12,825 nucleotides of DNA from Chlorobiota bacterium (GTDB lineage: Bacteria; Bacteroidota; Ignavibacteria; Kapaibacteriales; NICIL-2). This document shows positions 7,677 through 12,825 of this stretch, piece by piece (positions within the stretch are counted from its first letter, which is position 1; every line of letters starts with the position of its first letter). Both the position numbers and the translations under genes were made by a program. Below the pieces are notes generated by a model. The model saw only the letters and a list, made by a program, of their open reading frames with translations, did no database searches and was not told the DNA's origin. The DNA is taken from the NCBI GenBank assembly GCA_003695605.1, contig RFIK01000223.1:1-12825 (forward strand), in the 5' to 3' direction.

Positions 7677-8647
7677 TGTTCCCGTTCGTTCGTGCTGCAA
7701 TCGCGCTCGGTCTTGCGCTGGTTGCCTGGCAACTGTTGGCACTGGTGCGCCGCATGCTCCGGCGACGCCAGATGCTGCTTGCCGCACGGATCATTCGAGT
7801 GCTCGAGACTGCGGCGCTGTGGTACGGTATCGGTGGTGCAGTGGTTGCGCTCTTGCCGGAAATCGAATGGCTCTCTTCAGTCTGGCAAGAGCGAGTTGCC
7901 ATCACAATCGGTACGCTTATCACCGCGTTTACTGCAACCCGCATCGTGCAAGAGGCACTGAGTGCGAGCATCAACAAAGACCGTGCCTCGCCGCTTGCAG
8001 CAACGTTTATGCGCTCGATTGCGTACGTTGCAATCTACACCATCGCGCTCGTCATCATTCTCGCGACGTTGGGGGTCAATATTTCAGCGATGGTCGCCGC
8101 AATTGGCGCAGGGGGACTGGTCATTGGCTTAGCACTCCAAGAAACGCTGACGAACTTCTTCGCCGGACTCTACATCCTCCTGACCGGCAAATTCAAGGTC
8201 GGTGACTACGTGCAGTTCGACACATACGAAGGCACCGTCGAAGACATCACCTGGCGGACAACGCAGCTCCGCCCGGTTTCGCGGGCTGTAATTGTCGTTC
8301 CCAATCAGCGCATGGCAAGTTCGGTGCTGACCGTCTTCCGTGCCACTGAGTCGCCAGTGGTCTTCCGACTCGAGTTTTTGCTCCATCCATCCGCAGACTT
8401 TGCGCAGGCGGAAACTGCGGTCGTCAACGCCCATCGCGCACTGATCGAATCTGGAACTGTTCGCGGCCTTGTCGATCAGGAGCTACTCATTCGGTATGGT
8501 GACAGTAGTTCACAGGGTGTTCGCTTCACGGTTTCCGTTGCTGTCGAGAATATTAACCTTCTCTGGGACGCGCGGCCAGTGGTCATGCGCACATTCCTGG
8601 AAGCCCTACGTGCCGCCAATATCCAGCTGGTCATCCTCCGGCAGTAG
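7676..8647 (+). CDS. MscS-family mechanosensitive ion channel
   Basis: Small-conductance mechanosensitive channel of the inner membrane, opening under membrane tension to release solutes on hypo-osmotic shock. The 323-aa product has hydrophobic segments at roughly residues 3-23, 45-61, 72-92 and 112-132, then the pore-lining helix with NISAMVAAIGAGGLVIGLAL (135-154) and ETLTNFFAGLYILLTGKFKVGD. The beta domain follows with GTVEDITWRTTQLR and the hallmark VVPNQRM (207-213). Length is slightly above E. coli MscS (286 aa), with an extra N-terminal helix. ATG at 7676 overlaps the scpB stop by one base; a GTG one codon earlier is an alternative. The tight coupling to scpB suggests shared transcription with the condensin genes rather than a shared function. 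Confidence in family is high; conductance and gating are not predictable. Confidence 0.93.
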   Translation: MFPFVRAAIALGLALVAWQLLALVRRMLRRRQMLLAARIIRVLETAALWYGIGGAVVALLPEIEWLSSVWQERVAITIGTLITAFTATRIVQEALSASINKDRASPLAATFMRSIAYVAIYTIALVIILATLGVNISAMVAAIGAGGLVIGLALQETLTNFFAGLYILLTGKFKVGDYVQFDTYEGTVEDITWRTTQLRPVSRAVIVVPNQRMASSVLTVFRATESPVVFRLEFLLHPSADFAQAETAVVNAHRALIESGTVRGLVDQELLIRYGDSSSQGVRFTVSVAVENINLLWDARPVVMRTFLEALRAANIQLVILRQ

Positions 8648-8683
8648 TTTTGCGCCCTGTTTGTCACTTGCAGCAGATCTCCG

Positions 8684-10150
8684 ATGGCTAAGGCTATCAC
8701 GCCCCGGCATGTTGACTACGCTGAATGGTACAACGACCTGGTTATCCGCAGTGGACTGGCTGATTACTCGGCCGTGCGTGGCTGCATGATCATCAAGCCG
8801 CTCGGCTATGCCCTGTGGGAGAACATGCGTGCTGTGCTCGATCGGATGTTCAAGGAAACCGGGCATGTCAATGCCTACTTCCCCCTGTTTATCCCCAAGA
8901 GTTTCCTGAGCCGCGAGGCACAACACGTCGAAGGTTTCGCAAAGGAGTGCGCCGTCGTCACACACCACCGCTTGAAGCTCGCCGACGATGGCAGCGGCGT
9001 TGTCGTGGACCCCGACGCAAAACTCGAGGAAGAACTCATCGTTCGCCCAACGTCTGAAACGATCATCTGGCACACATACCGCGATTGGATCCAGAGCTAC
9101 CGCGATTTGCCACTCCTGATCAACCAATGGGCAAACGTGGTGCGGTGGGAACTGCGCACCCGTCCGTTTCTGCGTACCGCGGAATTCCTCTGGCAAGAAG
9201 GACACACCGCACATGCCACTCGCCAGGAAGCCATCGCTGAAGCCGAGCGCATGCTCGATGTCTATGCTCGCTTTGCTGAGGAATACATGGCAATGCCCGT
9301 TGTCCGTGGTATCAAGACCCCCTCGGAACGTTTCGCTGGTGCGGAAGAGACTTACTGCATTGAAGCGCTCATGCAGGATGGCAAAGCGCTCCAGGCAGGT
9401 ACGTCACACTTTTTAGGGCAAAACTTTGCCAAAGCGTTCGATGTTACCTTCCTCGACCAGAACAACCAGCGGCAGTACGTCTGGGCAACCTCGTGGGGCG
9501 TGTCCACGCGGCTCATTGGTGCGCTTGTGATGACGCATTCAGACGACGATGGGTTGGTGCTCCCCCCACGTCTTGCACCGCTCCAAGTTGTCATCATCAC
9601 CATTCCAACGGTCGAAGAGCCGCAGATGACCGTTGCACGCCAGATCGCCGATGCACTGCGCCGGCTGGGTATCAGCGTCGAGATCGATACCGACGACACC
9701 AAGCGCGCTGGCTTCAAGTTCGCTGAGTACGAGCTGCGCGGCGTCCCAGTTCGGATCGCGATTGGCAAACGAGATGTCGAACATGGCACCGTCGAAATCG
9801 CCCGCCGCGACACGAAGGAAAAAGTCACCATTGCCTCCGAGCGCGCGCCGGATTATGTCCGCGCACTCCTGGATGAGATTCAGCGTGCGTTGCTCGAACG
9901 TGCCAAGCGATTTGTCGCCGATAACACGCACTACGTGGATTCGTTCGGAGACTTCGAGCGCATTCTCGATGAACAGGGCGGTTTTGTCATGGCGCACTGG
10001 GATGGCACCCCCGAGACCGAAGCGCTCATCAAGGAACGCACCAAAGCAACAATCCGCTGCATCCCACTCGACCATGTCCCCGAAGAGGGGCGATGCATCG
10101 TGACAGGGAAGCCATCGCATCAGCGAGTGCTCTTTGCTCGTGCGTACTGA
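8684..10150 (+). CDS. proS: Prolyl-tRNA synthetase, short archaeal/eukaryotic-like type
   Basis: Charges tRNA-Pro with proline; a class II synthetase. The 488-aa length and absence of the bacterial editing insertion place it in the ProS type 3 (archaeal/eukaryotic-like) group. It shows motif 2 as RWELRTRPFLRTAEFLWQEG (154-173) and motif 3 as GVSTRLIGALVMTHSDDDGL (272-291). An anticodon-binding domain from about residue 300 and the characteristic C-terminal domain ending in RVLFARAY complete it. In zinc-bearing relatives that last domain has four cysteines. Here the first two positions read WDGTPETE, with Asp440 and Thr445 in place of Cys, while C459 and C471 remain, so a zinc site is unlikely. 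It starts 36 bases after the MscS gene with ATG and no clear Shine-Dalgarno. It is probably co-transcribed with its upstream neighbours. Confidence 0.96.
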   Translation: MAKAITPRHVDYAEWYNDLVIRSGLADYSAVRGCMIIKPLGYALWENMRAVLDRMFKETGHVNAYFPLFIPKSFLSREAQHVEGFAKECAVVTHHRLKLADDGSGVVVDPDAKLEEELIVRPTSETIIWHTYRDWIQSYRDLPLLINQWANVVRWELRTRPFLRTAEFLWQEGHTAHATRQEAIAEAERMLDVYARFAEEYMAMPVVRGIKTPSERFAGAEETYCIEALMQDGKALQAGTSHFLGQNFAKAFDVTFLDQNNQRQYVWATSWGVSTRLIGALVMTHSDDDGLVLPPRLAPLQVVIITIPTVEEPQMTVARQIADALRRLGISVEIDTDDTKRAGFKFAEYELRGVPVRIAIGKRDVEHGTVEIARRDTKEKVTIASERAPDYVRALLDEIQRALLERAKRFVADNTHYVDSFGDFERILDEQGGFVMAHWDGTPETEALIKERTKATIRCIPLDHVPEEGRCIVTGKPSHQRVLFARAY

Positions 10151-10216
10151 CGATGGCATAGTCTTGGCGACGGTGCATCAGTCAGAGCGCATGTTTCACA
10201 ATTGCGCACCTACTCA

Positions 10217-10885
10217 ATGCAGCCGCCGAGTGATGGACTTTTCGTCGTAGGTGATGTTCACGGCTGCCTCTACACGTTCGCTGCGATGCTCAAGCACTGG
10301 AACCCCGAACGCGAAGTGCTTGTGCAGGTAGGCGACCTCATCAGTGGAGGCGCGCATTCTCCGGAGGTTGTCGCTTTTGCGCGGCAGGTGGTGCGCCAGT
10401 ACCCGGGACGAGCAGTGTTTCTCCTGGGCAATCACGAGCAGCGTGCGATCGACTACTTCGAGCGTCAGGTGCCGAACGAATGGCTTCTTACAGATGGCAA
10501 CGACGTCATCGCATCCTACGCTCGGCGAGGATTTTCGCTTGCTGGCGATGTCGAGTGGTTCCGCTCACTGCCGCTATTCTGGGAAAACAACGCCGTTTTT
10601 ATCTCACATGCTGGCATCGGCATAACCGACGATCCCTACAACCGCCACAACGTTTCCGGTGTGGTGTGGAATCGTGGGCCAGTGCAAAATATTGGCAAAC
10701 TGCAAATTGTCGGGCACGTTCCCGTTGATGAGCCAAGCTACAGCCGCGCTGAACACTGCTGGCGTATTGATACTAACGCCCGGCGAGGGAAGAAACTCAG
10801 CGGACTTCGTCTGGATGGGGAAGGAAATGTCCTCGAAATCATCAGCCTACCGGTAAACGCACGCGATCGCGTGCAGCAAAGGTAG
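10217..10885 (+). CDS. PPP-like metallophosphoesterase with altered GDxxxRG motif
   Basis: A 222-aa calcineurin-like phosphoesterase resembling PPP serine/threonine phosphatases and ApaH/PrpE-type diadenosine tetraphosphatases. Metal-ligand motifs are in order: GDVHG (D13, H15), GD at 39-40, GNHE (N72, H73), H131 in ISHAGIG and H167 in VGHVP, with IDTNA near 185. The second motif reads GDLISGG rather than GDxVDRG, so the Arg that normally contacts phosphate is absent. Substrate is therefore uncertain: protein, dinucleoside polyphosphate or other. ATG at 10217 was chosen; an in-frame TTG at 10202 would add five residues, and neither has a Shine-Dalgarno. It lies 66 bases after proS and six bases before the probable start of the Nramp gene, so it likely shares a transcript with them. 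No signal peptide is seen. Confidence 0.85.
   Translation: MQPPSDGLFVVGDVHGCLYTFAAMLKHWNPEREVLVQVGDLISGGAHSPEVVAFARQVVRQYPGRAVFLLGNHEQRAIDYFERQVPNEWLLTDGNDVIASYARRGFSLAGDVEWFRSLPLFWENNAVFISHAGIGITDDPYNRHNVSGVVWNRGPVQNIGKLQIVGHVPVDEPSYSRAEHCWRIDTNARRGKKLSGLRLDGEGNVLEIISLPVNARDRVQQR
10878..10882 (+). promoter_or_regulatory. Candidate Shine-Dalgarno AAAGG before the Nramp-UspA gene
   Basis: AAAGG inside the last codons of the phosphoesterase gene is followed by nine bases and the ATG at 10892. It supports the upstream start of the Nramp gene, although an in-frame GTG at 10970 gives a more protein-like N-terminus. The match is short and could be chance. Confidence 0.35.
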
Positions 10886-10891
10886 AGCTGC

Positions 10892-12825
10892 ATGTGCGCC
10901 CGCTCACCTCACCACAAGCGCACTGCGGAGGGAAACTGGTGGTGTCGAGAGGGGTTAGAGACTAATTTCGTGGAAGTTACCGTGTACGCTCCGACTCCGA
11001 AGCCCAACGAACATCTTGAACGGTCTGTTCGCCGCCAAATGCTCGACGGCAGTGTTTCGCTTCCGGAGGTGCACCGCAGTGTCCAGCTCGACGGTCGGCG
11101 TGGCTGGAAGCGGCTGGTTGCCTTCCTGGGACCGGCGTACTTGATCAGTGTCGGGTACATGGACCCAGGCAATTGGGCGACCGACTTAGAGGGCGGTGCA
11201 CGCTTTGGCTACACGTTGCTCTGGGTGCTGCTGCTGTCGAATCTGATTGCACTGCTGGTGCAAACGCTTGCCGCACGACTTGGAATCGCCAGCGGCCGCG
11301 ATCTTGCGCAAGCCTGCCGAGAGCAATATCCGCGTCCGATTGCATATGCGCTCTGGGTGCTCGCCGAAGTTGCAATTGCTGCCTGCGACTTGGCAGAGCT
11401 GCTCGGTACTGCGATTGGCTTGCATCTTCTCTTTGGCATCCCAACACTTGCGGGTGTACTCATCACTGGGGCAGATTCGCTCTTGCTGTTGGCAATCCAA
11501 AATCTCGGTGTACGGCGATTCGAGGCGTTCATCCTCTCGCTGGTCTTCATCGTGGGAATGTGCTTTGTCGTCGAGTTGGCGCTTGCTCAACCACGTCCAG
11601 CAGAACTTCTCACCGGCTTTGTGCCTAATCTGCCCGATGGAGCGCTCTACGTCGCACTCGGTATTATTGGAGCGACGGTGATGCCACACAACCTGTACCT
11701 CCACTCAGCACTTGTCCAGACACGCGCTTTCGATGAAACCAGCCAGGGCCGACGCGAGGCCTGCCGCTACAACTTGGTGGATACAGCAGTTGCGCTCAAC
11801 GCAGCGTTCTTCGTCAATGCTGCCATCTTGGTCCTTGCTGCCAGCGTCTTCTACGCACGCGGGATCGAGGTGACTGAGCTCGAACAAGCGCACGCTTTAC
11901 TCGAACCCCTGCTCGGGACGGCGCTGGCAAGTACAGCGTTCGCCGTGGCGCTCATCGCTGCTGGGCAAAGCTCGACCCTCACTGGCACACTTGCTGGGCA
12001 AATTGTGATGGAAGGCTTCATTCGCTTTCGAATGCGGCCGTTTCTGCGGCGGCTTATTACGCGCCTCATCGCAATTGTGCCTGCAGTTGCAGTTCTTGTG
12101 ACGATGGGCGAGCGTGGAACGTACCAGCTGCTCATCCTCAGCCAGGTAATCTTAAGTATCCAACTTCCGTTTGCGATTATTCCGCTGGTACACTTTACCT
12201 CGTCGCGCGAGCTCATGGGAGAGCACGTAAGCCCGCCGTGGGTGCAAGCGCTCGGCTGGGTTGCAGCAGCGATCGTCGTTGTACTCAACGTTCGGCTGGC
12301 AGTTGGCACCGTTGCCGAATGGCTTGCCGTTGGGGAGCCTGCCCTCCAGGTGCTCGTTATTGCCGGTGCATCTGCTGTTGCGGCATTGCTGGTGGCGACG
12401 TTCCTCGTTCCGCTGTTGCGTCGGTTGCAGCGCAAACCACAGCGAAGCTGGCGCGATGTGCTCGACCGAGTGGAGGCGGCACTCAGAAGCCAACCGCAGT
12501 ACCGGACGATTGCGGCTGCAATTGCGCACGATGAAAAAGACCCCGCGGTCATCCAGCATGCAGTACGGCTGGCAGAGCAGCACGGTGCGCGCCTGGTGCT
12601 CCTCCACATCGTCGAAGGTGCCGTCGGGACCGTTTATCCAACAGCCTACGACGCAGAAGCCCGTGCCGATGAAGAGTACCTCGAACGGCTTTGTTCCACG
12701 ATTCGAGGCCGCGGCGTCGAGTGCACAAGCATGATCGGCTATGGGAACGTCCCGCGCGAGCTGGTGCGGCTGGTCAAAGCCTGTGGCGCTGACGTGCTCG
12801 TCATGGGTGGGCACCGCCACCGTGG
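10892..12825 (+). CDS. Nramp-family Mn/Fe transporter fused to a C-terminal UspA domain, 3' truncated
   Basis: Proton-coupled divalent metal importer of the Nramp/MntH family in the cytoplasmic membrane. 644 codons are visible and the frame is still open at the right edge. The metal-site motif DPGNW in TM1 begins at residue 91, and MPHNLYLHSALVQTR in TM6 starts with its metal-binding Met at 264; GQSSTLTGTLAGQIVMEGF is also typical. About eleven helices end near residue 515. After a charged linker, a universal stress protein domain starts near residue 537 (YRTIAAAIAHDEKDPAVI, then LVLLHIVEG, and ADVLVMGG at the edge), whose nucleotide-binding end is cut off. The start is uncertain: ATG 10892 has AAAGG upstream, but residues 1-26 look atypical. 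GTG 10970 or ATG 11039 are plausible and closer to the family length. It follows the phosphoesterase by six bases. Confidence 0.9.
   Translation, partial: MCARSPHHKRTAEGNWWCREGLETNFVEVTVYAPTPKPNEHLERSVRRQMLDGSVSLPEVHRSVQLDGRRGWKRLVAFLGPAYLISVGYMDPGNWATDLEGGARFGYTLLWVLLLSNLIALLVQTLAARLGIASGRDLAQACREQYPRPIAYALWVLAEVAIAACDLAELLGTAIGLHLLFGIPTLAGVLITGADSLLLLAIQNLGVRRFEAFILSLVFIVGMCFVVELALAQPRPAELLTGFVPNLPDGALYVALGIIGATVMPHNLYLHSALVQTRAFDETSQGRREACRYNLVDTAVALNAAFFVNAAILVLAASVFYARGIEVTELEQAHALLEPLLGTALASTAFAVALIAAGQSSTLTGTLAGQIVMEGFIRFRMRPFLRRLITRLIAIVPAVAVLVTMGERGTYQLLILSQVILSIQLPFAIIPLVHFTSSRELMGEHVSPPWVQALGWVAAAIVVVLNVRLAVGTVAEWLAVGEPALQVLVIAGASAVAALLVATFLVPLLRRLQRKPQRSWRDVLDRVEAALRSQPQYRTIAAAIAHDEKDPAVIQHAVRLAEQHGARLVLLHIVEGAVGTVYPTAYDAEARADEEYLERLCSTIRGRGVECTSMIGYGNVPRELVRLVKACGADVLVMGGHRHR

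Noticed and set aside
10148..10184. Bulged inverted repeat starting at the proS stop codon (TGAC-GATG...CATC-A-GTCA)
   Set aside because: The ten pairs are broken by two bulges and the loop is 15 bases. No T-tract follows and transcription probably continues into the next gene.
11851..12609. A 252-codon minus-strand open frame opposite the Nramp-UspA gene
   Set aside because: The Ser/Thr/Arg/Cys-rich translation lacks any motif and lies wholly inside a confidently identified transporter gene.

Overview
The window reads as bacterial chromosome, with densely packed housekeeping genes on both strands. By eye the GC content is in the high fifties percent. No IS element, integrase, CRISPR array, tRNA or rRNA was seen. 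Several traits point loosely towards the Bacteroidota/Chlorobiota (Ignavibacteria-Kapabacteria) side of the tree: a short archaeal/eukaryotic-type prolyl-tRNA synthetase whose zinc site has lost two cysteines, an Nramp transporter carrying a UspA domain, mostly weak or absent Shine-Dalgarno sequences, and one match to the TAnnTTTG promoter element. This placement is an inference and should be tested with a ProRS or DnaK phylogeny.

Layout. (1) Bases 1-761 (+) hold the C-terminal part of dnaK, cut by the left edge, followed by a strong 13-bp hairpin. (2) Bases 919-6034 (-) hold four genes which, in transcription order, encode a multi-pass DUF1624/HGSNAT-like membrane acyltransferase, a YmdB-family metallophosphoesterase, GDP-mannose 4,6-dehydratase (gmd) and a long Thermus-type NADP isocitrate dehydrogenase (icd). 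Their spacings of 78, 159 and 226 bases argue against a single tightly coupled operon. (3) Bases 6187-12825 (+) hold a co-directional run: scpA, scpB, an MscS-family channel, proS, a PPP-like phosphoesterase and an Nramp-UspA fusion cut by the right edge. scpA-scpB and scpB-mscS overlap at their stop and start codons, so these three are probably translationally coupled. A 152-bp gap at 6035-6186 separates the two divergent blocks and should hold promoters for both.

How the genes work together. ScpA and ScpB are the kleisin and winged-helix partners of SMC in chromosome condensation and segregation. DnaK and ProRS serve protein folding and translation. Icd belongs to the TCA cycle. Gmd makes the precursor of GDP-fucose/GDP-rhamnose-type sugars for surface glycans, and the membrane acyltransferase might decorate such glycans, although nothing in the sequence links the two directly. 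MscS and Nramp-Usp concern osmotic release and Mn/Fe uptake.

No gene-free stretch exceeds 300 bases. The longest, 2380-2605, contains only weak hairpins and an AT-richer patch upstream of icd. No clearly novel multi-gene system is visible. The points most worth a second look are the transporter-stress-domain fusion, the phosphoesterase with an altered GDxxxRG motif, the C-terminal extension of Gmd and the ProRS that has lost zinc ligands.
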